This document shows positions 1 through 10,542 of a stretch of 54,650 nt of DNA, one piece after another; within the stretch, counting starts at the first letter, position 1; every line of letters begins with the position of its first letter. The notes below the pieces were generated by a model. That model was not told the origin of the DNA, searched no databases, and saw only the letters and a program-made list of their open reading frames with translations. This DNA is from Hydrogenophaga sp. (GTDB lineage: Bacteria; Pseudomonadota; Gammaproteobacteria; Burkholderiales; Burkholderiaceae_C). A program made the position numbers and the translations under genes. The stretch lies in NCBI RefSeq assembly GCF_026125825.1, contig NZ_JAHCKK010000020.1, positions 1-54,650 of the forward strand, written 5' to 3'.

Positions 1-921
1 GTGGCCGCGCAGGCTTTCGCGGCCGAGGCGGCCGCCCTGCCCGAGCGGCCCGTGGCGCTGCAGCGGGCCGCGCACGAGTGGGGCGAGCTGCGCTACACCG
101 AGCACGGCCCCGAGGGCGCGCGCGTGGGCTGCCTGCACTTCGACTTTCACAACGGCGCCATGTCCACCGCGCGCTGCGAGCGCCTGCGCGCGGCCTGGCT
201 GGCGGTGCGCGAGCGCCCGGTCAGCGTGCTGCTGCTCATGGGCGGCGAAGACTTCTTCAGCAACGGCATCGACCTCAACGCCATCGAGGCCGCCGCCCAC
301 CGGCCCGGCGACAGCGCGGCCGACGCCTCGTGGCGCAACATCGAGGCCATGAACGACCTGGCCCTGGCCGTGATCACCACCACCGACCGCCTCACGGTGA
401 GCGTGCTGCGCGGCAACGCCGGCGCGGGCGGCGCTTTCCTGGCGCTGGCGGCCGACGAGGTGTGGGCGCACGAGGACGTGGTGCTCAACCCGCACTACAA
501 GAACATGGGCAACCTGTACGGCTCCGAGTACTGGACCTACCTGCTGCCGCGCCGCCTGGGCGAGGCGGGTGCGAAGGCGCTCATGGGCCAGCGCACCCCG
601 CTGCGCGCGCTCGACGCCTGGCACATGACGCTGATCGACCACTGCGACCCGGCCGGGCGCGCCGGCTTCGAGGACCGCTGCCTGCAGCGCGCGCTGGCGC
701 TCGCCGCCTCCTACAATCTGCCGCAGAGGCTGGCGGCCAAGCAGGCCACGCGCGAGCGCGACGAAGCGCGCCGCCCGCTGGCCCACCACCGCGAACAGGA
801 ACTCGCGCGCATGCACCGCAACTTCTACGGCTTCGACCCCAGCTACCACGTGGCGCGCCACCATTTCGTGCACAAGCTGCCGCACGCGTGGACGCCCCGG
901 CATCTTGCGGTGCACCGATGA
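1..921 (+). CDS. hoxX: HoxX/HypX hydrogenase maturation protein, C-terminal part (5' end outside window)
   Basis: The reading frame is open from the first base, so only the C-terminal 306 residues of a protein usually near 570-600 residues are present. This part is the crotonase-like (enoyl-CoA hydratase/isomerase) module. Visible family blocks are SNGIDLNAIE near residue 87, GNAGAGGAF near residue 139 and the LNPHYKNMGNLYGSEYW stretch near residue 162, which is characteristic of HypX. HypX makes the CO ligand of the [NiFe] active site from a formyl group under aerobic conditions (family knowledge). The N-terminal formyl-transfer domain lies upstream and cannot be checked. The stop overlaps the hoxA start (ATGA), and hoxX-hoxA-hoxB-hoxC-hoxJ matches the order known from Ralstonia/Cupriavidus. 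Confidence 0.93.
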   Translation: MAAQAFAAEAAALPERPVALQRAAHEWGELRYTEHGPEGARVGCLHFDFHNGAMSTARCERLRAAWLAVRERPVSVLLLMGGEDFFSNGIDLNAIEAAAHRPGDSAADASWRNIEAMNDLALAVITTTDRLTVSVLRGNAGAGGAFLALAADEVWAHEDVVLNPHYKNMGNLYGSEYWTYLLPRRLGEAGAKALMGQRTPLRALDAWHMTLIDHCDPAGRAGFEDRCLQRALALAASYNLPQRLAAKQATRERDEARRPLAHHREQELARMHRNFYGFDPSYHVARHHFVHKLPHAWTPRHLAVHR

Positions 922-2372
922 ACGCACCCTTCCCTGCCGACGTGTTGCCCACCGTGCTCGTGGTGGACGACGAGGTGCGCTCGCAGGACGCGATGCGCCG
1001 CACGCTGGACGAAGACTTCACCGTGTTCACCGCCAGCAGCGCCGAAGAGGCGCGCGGCCTGCTCGAACGCCAGCCGGTGAGCGTGATCCTGTGCGACCAG
1101 CGCATGCCCGGCATGACCGGGGTGAGCTTTCTCAAGGAAGTGCGCGAGCGCTGGCCGGATGCGGTGCGCATCGTGATCTCGGGCTACACGGACAGCGAAG
1201 ACATCATCGCCGGCATCAACGAGGCGGGCATCTACCAATACATCCTCAAGCCCTGGGCGCCCGACCACCTGCTGGACTCCGTGCGCAACGCGGTGGAGAC
1301 GCAGGCGCTGCAGCGCCAGACCAGCCGGCTCGACCTGGAGCTGCGCACCAGCACCGGCGTGCTGCGCCAGCGCACCGCCACGCAGATCGACCGGGCGCGC
1401 GCCAGCTTCGGTTTCGAGCGCATCGTGCGCGCCCCGGGCAGCCCGCTGGACGGCGTGTGCGCCATGGCGCAGCGCGTGGCGCGCTACGACCTCTCGGTGC
1501 TGGTGCTGGGCGAGTCGGGCACCGGCAAGGAGCTGCTGGCGCGCGCGATCCACTACGCCTCGCCGCGCCTGACCGGCCCCTTCGTGGTGGAGAACTGCGC
1601 GGCCATTCCCGACACGCTGCTCGAATCGGAGCTGTTCGGCCACAAGCGCGGCGCCTTCACCGGCGCGTATGAAGACCACCCCGGCCTGTTTCAGCGCGCG
1701 CACGGCGGCACGGTGTTTCTCGACGAGATCGGCGAGACCTCGCCGGCCTTCCAGGTGCGGCTGCTGCGCGTGCTGCAGGAGGGCGAGGTGCGGCCCGTGG
1801 GCGGTGCGCGCCCGGTGCCGGTGGACGTGCGGGTGATCGCCGCCACCCACCGCGACCTGGAGCAGCGCGTGCGCGAGGGCCTGTTCCGCGAAGACCTGTA
1901 CTACCGCCTCGCGGGCGTGAGCATCACCGTGCCGCCGCTGCGCGAGCGCGCGGCCGACATCGCACCCATTGCGCGCCAGCTGCTGCAGGACGTGGCGAAC
2001 GAACTCGGCCACCCCGGCGCCACGCTGCCCGACGCCACCCTGGCCTGCCTGCTGGCCTACCCCTGGCCCGGCAACATCCGCGAGCTGCGCAACGAGATCG
2101 CGCGCGCGCTCGCGCTTCAGGACGGCAGCGCGCTCGAAGCCGCCGCGTTTTCGGCGCGCGTGCTGCAGGGCCACAGCCAGGGCGGCGAGGACCTGCAGGC
2201 CGCGCTGCCCACCAGCGGCACCCTGGCCGAGCGGCTGGACGTGATCGAAGCCATGGTGCTGCGCGAGACGCTGCAGCGGCACCGCTGGAACAAGACCCGC
2301 GTGGCGCAGGAGCTCGGTTTGTCCCGCGTCGGCCTGCGCGGCAAGATGCAGCGCTTGGGATTGGAGAAGTGA
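918..2372 (+). CDS. hoxA: HoxA, NtrC-family activator of hydrogenase genes
   Basis: A 484-residue sigma-54-dependent response regulator that activates hydrogenase promoters. The receiver domain spans about residues 12-130 with the phospho-acceptor Asp60 in LCDQRMPG. The AAA+ domain has Walker A GESGTGKE at 198-205, the sigma-54 contact loop GAFTGA at 245-250 and Walker B TVFLDE at 265-270. A Fis-type helix-turn-helix lies at about 455-480. All key motifs are intact. The ATG at 918 overlaps the hoxX stop. A longer open frame upstream is only the overlap with hoxX and lacks family sequence. In Cupriavidus necator HoxA is active when unphosphorylated and is silenced by HoxJ in the absence of H2; that logic is inferred here from gene order. 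Confidence 0.96.
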   Translation: MNAPFPADVLPTVLVVDDEVRSQDAMRRTLDEDFTVFTASSAEEARGLLERQPVSVILCDQRMPGMTGVSFLKEVRERWPDAVRIVISGYTDSEDIIAGINEAGIYQYILKPWAPDHLLDSVRNAVETQALQRQTSRLDLELRTSTGVLRQRTATQIDRARASFGFERIVRAPGSPLDGVCAMAQRVARYDLSVLVLGESGTGKELLARAIHYASPRLTGPFVVENCAAIPDTLLESELFGHKRGAFTGAYEDHPGLFQRAHGGTVFLDEIGETSPAFQVRLLRVLQEGEVRPVGGARPVPVDVRVIAATHRDLEQRVREGLFREDLYYRLAGVSITVPPLRERAADIAPIARQLLQDVANELGHPGATLPDATLACLLAYPWPGNIRELRNEIARALALQDGSALEAAAFSARVLQGHSQGGEDLQAALPTSGTLAERLDVIEAMVLRETLQRHRWNKTRVAQELGLSRVGLRGKMQRLGLEK

Positions 2373-2373
2373 C

Positions 2374-3375
2374 ATGACACTGAACGTCCTTTGGCTCCAG
2401 AGCGGTGGGTGTGGTGGCTGCAGCATGTCGCTGCTGTGCGCGGACACGACCGACTTCCAGTGCCACCTGCGCGATGCGGGCGTGAACCTGCTGTGGCACC
2501 CCTCGCTCTCGATGGAAAGCGGCGATGAGCTGCTGGACCTGCTGGACGCGGTGCTCGACGGCCGCACGCGGCTCGACGCGCTGTGCGTGGAAGGCTCGCT
2601 GCTGCGCGGGCCCAACGGCACGGGGCGCTTTCACATGCTGGCCGGCACGCAGTTGCCGATGATCGAATGGGTGCGGCGCCTGAGCGCGCGCGCGAAGCAC
2701 GTGCTGGCCGTGGGCAGCTGCGCGGCCTGGGGCGGCATCACGGCCGGCGGCGACAACCCCACCGACGCCTGCGGCCTGCAGCACGAGGACGACGAGGCCG
2801 GTGGCCTGCTGGGCGCGGCCTTCCGCTCGGCCAGCGGCCTGCCGGTGATCAACATCGCCGGCTGCCCGACCCACCCGAGCTGGGTGATCGACACGCTGAT
2901 GGCGCTGGCCGCCGACAGCTTCACCGCCAGCGACCTCGACCCGCTGAACCGCCCGCGCTTCTACGCCGACCAGCTGGTGCACCACGGCTGCACGCGCAAC
3001 GAGTACTACGAGTTCAAGGCCAGCGCCGAGAAGCCCTCGGACCTGGGCTGCATGATGGAGCACATGGGCTGCAAGGGCACGCAGGTGCACGCCGACTGCA
3101 ACACGCGGCTGTGGAACGGCGAAGGCTCGTGCACGCGCGGCGGCTACGCCTGCATCGCCTGCACCGAGCCGGGTTTCCAGGAGCCCGGCCACCCCTTCCA
3201 CCAGACGCCCAAGCTCGCCGGCATCCCCATCGGCCTGCCCACCGACATGCCCAAGGCCTGGTTCGTCGCGCTGGCCTCGCTCTCCAAGAGCGCCACGCCC
3301 AAGCGCGTGAAACACAACGCCGTGGCGGACCACCTGGTGGTCACGCCGGCCATTCGGAAGACCCGCCTCAAATGA
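2374..3375 (+). CDS. hoxB: HoxB, small subunit of the H2-sensing regulatory hydrogenase
   Basis: A 333-residue [NiFe]-hydrogenase small subunit. It begins directly with the proximal-cluster region (Cys13 and Cys16 in GGCGGC) and has no Tat twin-arginine leader, so it should stay in the cytoplasm as regulatory hydrogenases do. Other cluster cysteines are Cys116 (VGSCAAWGG), Cys164 (AGCPTHP), His203/Cys206 and Cys226/Cys233 (distal) and Cys242, Cys253, Cys260 and Cys263 (medial region). A GGAG ribosome site lies before the ATG, which is one base after the hoxA stop. It relays electrons from the HoxC active site as part of H2 sensing. The absence of both a leader and a C-terminal membrane anchor separates it from HoxK/HupS. 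Confidence 0.96.
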   Translation: MTLNVLWLQSGGCGGCSMSLLCADTTDFQCHLRDAGVNLLWHPSLSMESGDELLDLLDAVLDGRTRLDALCVEGSLLRGPNGTGRFHMLAGTQLPMIEWVRRLSARAKHVLAVGSCAAWGGITAGGDNPTDACGLQHEDDEAGGLLGAAFRSASGLPVINIAGCPTHPSWVIDTLMALAADSFTASDLDPLNRPRFYADQLVHHGCTRNEYYEFKASAEKPSDLGCMMEHMGCKGTQVHADCNTRLWNGEGSCTRGGYACIACTEPGFQEPGHPFHQTPKLAGIPIGLPTDMPKAWFVALASLSKSATPKRVKHNAVADHLVVTPAIRKTRLK

Positions 3376-4913
3376 CACGACCGAGCGACGCCGGGCCGCC
3401 CCAGGGCGCGAGCGCCCCCTTGGGGGGCAGCGAAGTGCGCGCAGCGACGAGCGTGGGGGCTCGTCTCATCGTCGGTCCATTCAACCGCGTCGAGGGCGAC
3501 CTCGAAGTGCAGCTCGACGTGCAGGGCGACCGCGTGGCCTCGGCCCAGGTCAACGCCACCATGTACCGGGGTTTCGAGCAGATCCTGCAGGGCAAGGCGC
3601 CGCACGATGCGCTGGTGTATGTGCCGCGCATCTGCGGCATCTGCTCGGTCTCGCAGTCGGTGGCCTCGGCGCGCGCGCTGGCCGCGCTGGGCGGCATCGC
3701 CATGCCGGCCAACGGGCAGCACGCGAGCAACGTGATCCTGGCGACCGAGAACCTGGCCGACCACCTCACGCACTTCTACCTGTTCTTCATGCCGGACTTC
3801 ACGCGCCCGGTGTACGCGGCGCACGCGTGGCACGCCGAAGCGGTGCGCCGCTTCGCGCCGAACCATGGCGAGCAGGTGCGCGCGGCCACGGCGGCGCGCC
3901 AGCGCTGGCTCACGCTGCTGGGCACGCTGGGCGGCAAGTGGCCGCACACGCAGTCCATCGAGCCGGGCGGCTCCACCCGCCCGATCGACGCGGCCGAGCG
4001 CGTGCGCCTGCTCTCGCGCGTGCGCGAGTTCCGCGCCTTCCTGGAGCGCCAGCTGTTCGCCGCGCCCCTGGAGGCCATCGGCGCCCTCGACACCGAGGAC
4101 GCGCTGTGGGACTGGCACGCGCAGGACCCGCTGGGCGGCGACCTGCGCTTTTTCCTCACGCTGGTGCGCGACCTGCGGCTGCAGGCCCTGGGCCCCGGCC
4201 CGGGCCGTTACCTGAGCTACGGCGCCTACGCCCAGCCCGAGGGCGGCTTTGCCCTGCCCGGTGGCGTGTGGCGCGCCGACACCGCGCGGCTGGACGCGGT
4301 GGACGCGGCCGCCATCACCGAGGACGCCACGCACGCCTGGCTGGCCGACGGCGCGGGCCCGCTGCACCCGCTGGTGGGCCAGACCCGGCCCGACCCCGAC
4401 AAGGCGCGCGGCTACACCTGGAACAAGGCACCGCGCCTGGTCGGCGAGGTGGTGGAGACCGGTGCGATCGCGCGCCAGCTCGCGGCCGGCCACCCGCTGG
4501 TGCGCGACGCGGTGGCGCGGCACGGCGGCAACGTGTACACCCGCGTGCTGGCGCGCGCGCTCGAGCTCGCGCGCGTGGTGCCGCTGATGGAGGACTGGCT
4601 GCGCGCGCTGCGGCCCACCGAGCCGTTCTGCGTGCCGTCCGAGCTGCCCGACGAGGGCAGCGGCATGGGCCTGTCGGAAGCGGCGCGCGGCAGCCTGGGG
4701 CACTGGGTGGTGGTGCGGCGCGGGCGCATCGCCAACTACCAGATCGTCGCGCCCACGAGCTGGAATTTCTCGCCGCGCGACGCGGCCGGCACGCCCGGCG
4801 CGCTGGAACAGGCGCTGGTGAACGCGCCGGTGCGCGAAGGCGAAAAAACCCCCGTCGCCGTGCAGCACATCGTGCGCTCCTTCGACCCCTGCATGGTCTG
4901 CACGGTGCACTAG
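3372..4913 (+). CDS. hoxC: HoxC, large subunit of the regulatory hydrogenase, with repeat-derived N-terminal extension
   Basis: A 513-residue [NiFe]-hydrogenase large subunit carrying the H2-binding site. The active-site cysteines are Cys88/Cys91 (RICGICS) and Cys507/Cys510 (DPCMVC). The protein stops three residues after the last Cys (TVH), so it lacks the C-terminal tail that a maturation protease removes in energy-conserving enzymes. This is typical of sensory hydrogenases. The ATG overlaps the hoxB stop (ATGA). Residues 8-30 are encoded by a GC-rich palindromic repeat; the conserved family sequence begins at about residue 31 with RLIVGPFNRVEGDLEV. In-frame GTG codons at 3435 and 3453 are alternative starts that would remove most of the extension, but neither has a convincing ribosome site. 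Confidence 0.95.
   Translation: MTRPSDAGPPQGASAPLGGSEVRAATSVGARLIVGPFNRVEGDLEVQLDVQGDRVASAQVNATMYRGFEQILQGKAPHDALVYVPRICGICSVSQSVASARALAALGGIAMPANGQHASNVILATENLADHLTHFYLFFMPDFTRPVYAAHAWHAEAVRRFAPNHGEQVRAATAARQRWLTLLGTLGGKWPHTQSIEPGGSTRPIDAAERVRLLSRVREFRAFLERQLFAAPLEAIGALDTEDALWDWHAQDPLGGDLRFFLTLVRDLRLQALGPGPGRYLSYGAYAQPEGGFALPGGVWRADTARLDAVDAAAITEDATHAWLADGAGPLHPLVGQTRPDPDKARGYTWNKAPRLVGEVVETGAIARQLAAGHPLVRDAVARHGGNVYTRVLARALELARVVPLMEDWLRALRPTEPFCVPSELPDEGSGMGLSEAARGSLGHWVVVRRGRIANYQIVAPTSWNFSPRDAAGTPGALEQALVNAPVREGEKTPVAVQHIVRSFDPCMVCTVH
3393..3461. repeat. GC-rich palindromic repeat inside the 5' end of hoxC
   Basis: Two hairpins follow each other: GGGCGC-GA-GCGCCC (3404-3417) and GCCCCC-TT-GGGGGC (3414-3428). 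After them comes a GCGCGCAGCGACGAGCGTGG stretch. The style matches intergenic repeats common in Comamonadaceae genomes (recalled, not searched). It reads through in frame with hoxC and encodes low-complexity residues 8-30. Confidence 0.6.
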
Positions 4914-4915
4914 AT

Positions 4916-5055
4916 ATGAACGCCCCCCTGCGCCGCTTCGCGGCTTCCCCCCTCCGTGGCGCGCCTTCGGCGCTTCGAGGGGGAACGGCGTCTGGGGCCG
5001 GCGGAGCCGGACCCTCGACGCCTCTGGGTGACGGCCCCTCTCGCCGGACATCCGC

Positions 5056-5059
<4 letters not shown>
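4916..5059 (+). other. 47-codon bridging reading frame between hoxC and hoxJ
   Basis: An ATG two bases after the hoxC stop opens a 47-codon frame through the GC-rich repeat. It ends in a TGA that overlaps the hoxJ start codon (ATGA at 5056). The peptide is low complexity (Ala, Gly, Ser, Pro, Arg) and resembles no family I know. hoxJ has no clear ribosome site of its own, so this frame could deliver ribosomes to hoxJ. It may equally be chance. Confidence 0.3.
4919..5050. repeat. GC-rich hairpin repeat between hoxC and hoxJ
   Basis: Several small perfect stems with TTC loops are present: GCCGC-TTC-GCGGC and GCGCC-TTC-GGCGC. They are followed by GGGGGAACGGCGTCTGGGGC and a CCGG-CGGAG-CCGG stem. 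This composition is typical of Comamonadaceae intergenic mosaic repeats (recalled). It separates hoxJ from hoxC by 142 bases in an operon whose other genes overlap or abut. Confidence 0.6.
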
Positions 5060-6380
<1,321 letters not shown>

Positions 6381-6390
<10 letters not shown>

Positions 6391-7418
6391 CTGTCGGCCA
6401 TCGCGTCCAGCGGCACCGGCTTCATCTTCCCCGCCTGCCCTGCGCTGCCGAAGGCTTCGAAGCGCTCGCGGCACACCGCGCGCGCGGCCTTTTTCGCCGC
6501 CAGCAGCGCCTTGCGCGGGTCGAACTCGCTGCGCTCTTTCGCGAAGGTCTGGCGCATGGCGCCGGTCATGGCCAGGCGGATGTCGGTGTCGATGTTGACC
6601 TTGCGCACGCCGTTCTGGATGCCGCGCCGGATCTCTTCCACCGGCACGCCGTAGGTTTCCTTGATGTCGCCGCCGTGCTCGCGGATGATGGCCAGCCACT
6701 CCTGCGGCACGCTGGAGCTGCCGTGCATCACCAGGTGGGTGTTGGGCACGCGGGCGTGGATGGCGGCGATGCGGTCGATGGCGAGGATGTCGCCGGTGGG
6801 CTGGCGCGTGAACTTGTAGGCGCCGTGGCTGGTGCCGATGGCGATGGCCAAGGCGTCCACGCCGGTGCGGCGCACGAAGTCCTCGGCCTGCTCGGGGTCG
6901 GTGAGCATCATGTCGTGCGTGAGCTTGCCGGCCGCGCCCACGCCGTCTTCTTCGCCGGCCTCGCCGGTCTCCAGCGAACCGAGGCAGCCCAGCTCGCCTT
7001 CCACCGACACGCCCACGGCGTGCGCGAGCTCGCAGACGCGGCGCGTGACCGCGAGGTTGTAGTCGTAGGTGGCGGGGGTCTTGCCGTCTTCGCGCAGCGA
7101 GCCGTCCATCATCACGCTGGTGAAGCCCGAGCGGATGGACTGCATGCACACGGCCGGCGTGGCGCCGTGGTCCTGGTGCAGCACCACGGGCAGGCCGGGG
7201 TGGGCCTCCACCGCGGCGAGCACCATGTGGCGCAGGTAGGCCTCGCCCGCGTACTTGCGCGCGCCGGCCGAGGCCTGCAGGATCACCGGGCTGTCGGTCT
7301 CCTGCGCGGCTTCCATGATGGCGAGGATCTGCTCGAGGTTGTTGACGTTGAAGGCGGGCACGCCGTAGCCGTGGTCGGCTGCGTGGTCCAGCACCTGTCG
7401 AAGGGAAACGAGGGCCAT
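6381..7418 (-). CDS. fba: Class II fructose-1,6-bisphosphate aldolase (Calvin-cycle subtype)
   Basis: A 345-residue Zn-dependent aldolase that joins or splits fructose-1,6-bisphosphate and the two triose phosphates. Start motif [19 protein letters not shown], the metal-binding VLHQDHG block, SVEGELG, the glycine-rich [12 protein letters not shown] block and NIDTDIR are all present. Length and motifs match the CbbA/Calvin subtype rather than the E. coli FbaA type. The ATG at 7418 is preceded by GGAG at suitable spacing; a longer open frame upstream runs into pgk and is not used. It lies 37 bases after pgk on the same strand, so the two are probably one operon. It converges on hoxJ with a 10-base overlap. 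Confidence 0.95.
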
Positions 7419-7455
7419 GGGGAAACTCCAGTGGGAAGTGAAAGAAAGGGGGAAC

Positions 7456-8649
7456 TCAGGCCGAACGCCGCGCCAGCACCTCAAACGCCGGCAGGGTCTT
7501 GCCTTCGAGCACTTCGAGGAAGGCGCCACCGCCGGTGGAGATGTAGCCCACGTCCTTCTCGATGCCGTACTTGGCGATGGCCGCCAGCGTGTCGCCACCG
7601 CCCGCGATGCTGAACGCGCTGCTCTTCGCAATGGCCTGCGCAATCGCCTTGGTGCCGCCCTCGAAGGCCGCGAACTCGAACACGCCCACCGGGCCGTTCC
7701 ACACGATGGTGCCGGCCTGCATCAGCTGCGCGGCCAGCTTCTGCGCCGTCTCGGGGCCGATGTCCAGGATCAGGTCGTCCTCGGCCACCTCCGTGGCCTT
7801 CTTCACCGTGGCCGGTGCGTCCGCCGCGAAGGCCTTGGCCGTCACCACGTCGGTGGGGATCGGCACTTCCGCGCCGCGCGCCTTCATCGCGTCGATCACG
7901 GCCCGGGCTTCGTTCACCAGGTCGGCCTCGGCCAGGCTCTTGCCGATCTTCAGGCCCGCGGCGAGCATGAAGGTGTTGGCGATGCCGCCACCGACGATGA
8001 GCTGGTCCACGTTGGCCGCCAGGCTCTTGAGGATGGTGAGCTTGGTGCTGACCTTGCTGCCGGCCACGATGGCCACCAGCGGGCGCTTGGGGGCGGCGAG
8101 GGCCTTGGCGATGGCGTCCATCTCGGCGGCCAGCAGCGGGCCGGCCGAGGCGATGGGTGCGGTCTCGGCGATGCCGTAGGTGGTGCCTTCGGCGCGGTGC
8201 GCGGTGCCGAAGGCGTCGTGCACGAAGATGTCGCACAGCGCGCCGAGCTTCTTCGCCAGCTCCGGGCTGTTCTTCTTCTCGCCCACGTTGAGGCGGCAGT
8301 TCTCCAGCAGCACCACCTCGCCGGGGGCCACCGGGAAGTCGCCGTCGATCCAGTTGGCCACCAGGCGCACCGGGCGGTCCAGCAGCTCGCCCAGGCGCGC
8401 GGCCACGGGGGCCAGCGAGTCCTCGGGCTTGAAGGCGCCTTCGGTGGGGCGGCCCAGGTGGCTGGTGACCATCACCGCCGCGCCCGCGTCCAGCGCCATC
8501 TGGATGGCCGGCAGGCTCGCGCGGATGCGCGTGTCTTCGGTGATGCGGCCGGCGTCGTCCTGCGGCACGTTCAGGTCGGCGCGAATGAAGACGCGCTGGC
8601 CCTTGACTTGGCCACTGGAACAAAGGTCGGAGAAACGGATGAAGGACAT
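7456..8649 (-). CDS. pgk: Phosphoglycerate kinase
   Basis: A 397-residue enzyme interconverting 1,3-bisphosphoglycerate plus ADP and 3-phosphoglycerate plus ATP in glycolysis and the Calvin cycle. Seen: the RADLNVP signature near residue 23, the SHLGRP substrate loop, [11 protein letters not shown], the hinge region around [10 protein letters not shown], the nucleotide-binding WNGPVGVFE block and SIAGGGDT near the C-terminus. The length is normal. I start at the ATG for MSFIRFSDL (8649), where family sequence begins; an in-frame extension of about 19 residues upstream looks non-coding. It leads the pgk-fba pair. Confidence 0.96.
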   Translation of the reverse strand: MSFIRFSDLCSSGQVKGQRVFIRADLNVPQDDAGRITEDTRIRASLPAIQMALDAGAAVMVTSHLGRPTEGAFKPEDSLAPVAARLGELLDRPVRLVANWIDGDFPVAPGEVVLLENCRLNVGEKKNSPELAKKLGALCDIFVHDAFGTAHRAEGTTYGIAETAPIASAGPLLAAEMDAIAKALAAPKRPLVAIVAGSKVSTKLTILKSLAANVDQLIVGGGIANTFMLAAGLKIGKSLAEADLVNEARAVIDAMKARGAEVPIPTDVVTAKAFAADAPATVKKATEVAEDDLILDIGPETAQKLAAQLMQAGTIVWNGPVGVFEFAAFEGGTKAIAQAIAKSSAFSIAGGGDTLAAIAKYGIEKDVGYISTGGGAFLEVLEGKTLPAFEVLARRSA

Positions 8650-8722
8650 GGTGGGCGGGGTTGGGTCGTCAGAGTGAAGCCCGCATTGTAGGAAACGCGG
8701 CTCCACCGTGCCCGCCGGCCGC

Positions 8723-10477
8723 TCAGCCGGTGTGCACGGGATCGGCTGTCGGTTCCCCGGGCGAGCGGGCCTGCGAGGCCGCGCTGCACGGCAGCAGCGC
8801 GTCCAGCGCGGGCTGGTAGGCGCGAGTCTGCACGTCCATCAGACCCAGCACCGAGTGGAAGAAGTGGTCGTGCGAGATCGGTGCGGCGGCCTGCCCGCGC
8901 AGGCAGCCCATCGACAGGCCTGCGCGCCGCTGCAGGCCGGGCGAGAACCAGCTCACCATGGGCACGTGGGTCTGCTGCTCCGGGGCGAGGGCATAAGGCA
9001 CGCCATGCAGGTAGAGCCCGTTTTCGCCCAGCGATTCGCCATGGTCGGACACGTAGATCAGACCGGTGTCCTCGGCGCCGCGATCGGCGCGTGCCTTCAG
9101 CCACTGCAGGGTCTGGCCCAGGAAATGGTCGGTGTAGGCGATCGAGTTGTCGTAGGCATTGACCAGCGGCTCGTGCGGGCAGTCGGACAGCGTGATGCTC
9201 TGGCACTCGGGCTGGAACGGCTTCTGGTCGGCGGGCGCACGTTTCGCATAGGCCGGCCCATGGCTGCCCATCTGGTGCATCACCACCACCACGCCGCGCG
9301 CGCGCCGCTGCGGGTCCAGCGCGGCCAGTCGCTGGTCGAGTCCGTCGAGCATGGCGGCGTCGTAGCACTCGCTGCCCTCGCACAGACCGGGCACGGCGTG
9401 GTCGCCCGCGTAGGCGTTCGGCACGCGATCGCACACGCCCTTGCAACCGGACTGGTTGTCGATCCACAGCACGGCCAGCCCGGCGCGCTGGAGCACGTCA
9501 AGCAGGTTCTCGTGCTCAGGGGTCTTGTCGCCGCCCTGCGCGCGCGTGAGCGGCGAGAAGATGCAGGGCAGCGAGACCTGGGTGTTGGTGCCGCAGGAGC
9601 GCACCTGCGCGAAGTTCACCAGGTCACCCTGCGACTGCCAGCGCGCCAGCGTGGGCGTGGTGTCGCGCGCGTAGCCGTTGAGCCCGAAGTTCTGGGCGCG
9701 CGCGGTCTCGCCGATCACCAGCAACAGCAAAGGTGGCCGGGGCTGCTGTGCGTAGCTCGCGCCCAGGGCCGCGTCCTGCCCCACCGGCTGCAACGGACGC
9801 ACCTGGCGCGGCAACTGATCCACCGCCAGCCGGGCACCGGCATACACCGTGTTGAGCGGGTTGACCATGTAGCGCAGGTCCTTGTGGTTGCGCATGAGCG
9901 AGGCCAGGCCCTGGTAGCTCATCAGCGCGGCCGTGACCAGCAGCACGAGCGCGGCCAGCGCCCCCCCGAGGTTGCGCGCGGCTTGCGGCCCCAGGGCGCG
10001 CAGGGCCAGCGGCCGGCGCCAGAGCAGCCACAAAGGCACACCGGCCACCACGAGCACCGTGGCCGGCAGGGCCCAGGAGAGCAGGTCACGCACTTCGCGC
10101 ACGTCCGTGTGCACCACGTTGGCCAGCATCGTCGGGTCGATCACCACCCCGTACTGCCACATGAAATAGGTGTTGAAGGCGGCCACCAGCAGCAGCGCGC
10201 TGGCGGCAGGCCGGAACACGCGCGGCCAGGCCAGCAGCGAGAGCAGCCCCGCCAAGGCGCCCACCAGCAAGAAGCCCAGGCCGGCCATGAGGGCCAGGCG
10301 CTGGGTGGGTGAGCCGCCCAAGCCATCGATGCGCTGCCACAGCGGCAAATTGCCCAGGATCGCCAGCCACAGCGCCAGACCCCACACCGCCACCCTGGGG
10401 TGCACGCGAGCCGCGGGCGGGGTTGTCTGAACCGACGGGAGAGAGCGGGGAAAAGCAAGAGGCAAGGAGAGCTGCAT
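8723..10477 (-). CDS. eptA: EptA-type lipid A phosphoethanolamine transferase
   Basis: A 584-residue inner-membrane enzyme that transfers phosphoethanolamine from phosphatidylethanolamine to lipid A, lowering surface negative charge (family knowledge). There are about five membrane segments in residues 28-190, then a periplasmic sulfatase-fold domain. Metal ligand Glu257 lies in VIGETAR. The expected acceptor threonine is Thr299 in [11 protein letters not shown], flanked by Cys295 and Cys305 as in MCR/EptA. YVSDHGES and a later HVPMVSW supply the remaining ligands. Starts at 10486 and a GTG at 10516 are possible alternatives; none has a clear ribosome site. It follows a response regulator and kinase gene on the same strand with a 65-base gap, the usual context of PmrAB-controlled eptA. 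Confidence 0.9.
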   Translation of the reverse strand: MQLSLPLAFPRSLPSVQTTPPAARVHPRVAVWGLALWLAILGNLPLWQRIDGLGGSPTQRLALMAGLGFLLVGALAGLLSLLAWPRVFRPAASALLLVAAFNTYFMWQYGVVIDPTMLANVVHTDVREVRDLLSWALPATVLVVAGVPLWLLWRRPLALRALGPQAARNLGGALAALVLLVTAALMSYQGLASLMRNHKDLRYMVNPLNTVYAGARLAVDQLPRQVRPLQPVGQDAALGASYAQQPRPPLLLLVIGETARAQNFGLNGYARDTTPTLARWQSQGDLVNFAQVRSCGTNTQVSLPCIFSPLTRAQGGDKTPEHENLLDVLQRAGLAVLWIDNQSGCKGVCDRVPNAYAGDHAVPGLCEGSECYDAAMLDGLDQRLAALDPQRRARGVVVVMHQMGSHGPAYAKRAPADQKPFQPECQSITLSDCPHEPLVNAYDNSIAYTDHFLGQTLQWLKARADRGAEDTGLIYVSDHGESLGENGLYLHGVPYALAPEQQTHVPMVSWFSPGLQRRAGLSMGCLRGQAAAPISHDHFFHSVLGLMDVQTRAYQPALDALLPCSAASQARSPGEPTADPVHTG

Positions 10478-10542
10478 GGCCGGCATCCGAAGGCCAGCAC
10501 ATGCCGGCCCCGGCACTGTGCGCAGTCCAGGTTAAACGGACC

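Noticed and set aside
843-2621. 592-residue open frame on the minus strand across hoxA
   Set aside because: It is antisense to a gene with complete NtrC motifs, has no recognisable domain and is rich in Arg, Ala, His and Gly, as expected from high-GC antisense frames.
3372-3461. HoxC N-terminal extension as an export signal
   Set aside because: It has no twin-arginine motif and no hydrophobic core; it is encoded by a palindromic repeat.
2374-4913. HoxB and HoxC as an energy-conserving membrane hydrogenase
   Set aside because: There is no Tat leader on the small subunit and no cleavable C-terminal tail on the large subunit, and hoxA and hoxJ flank them.
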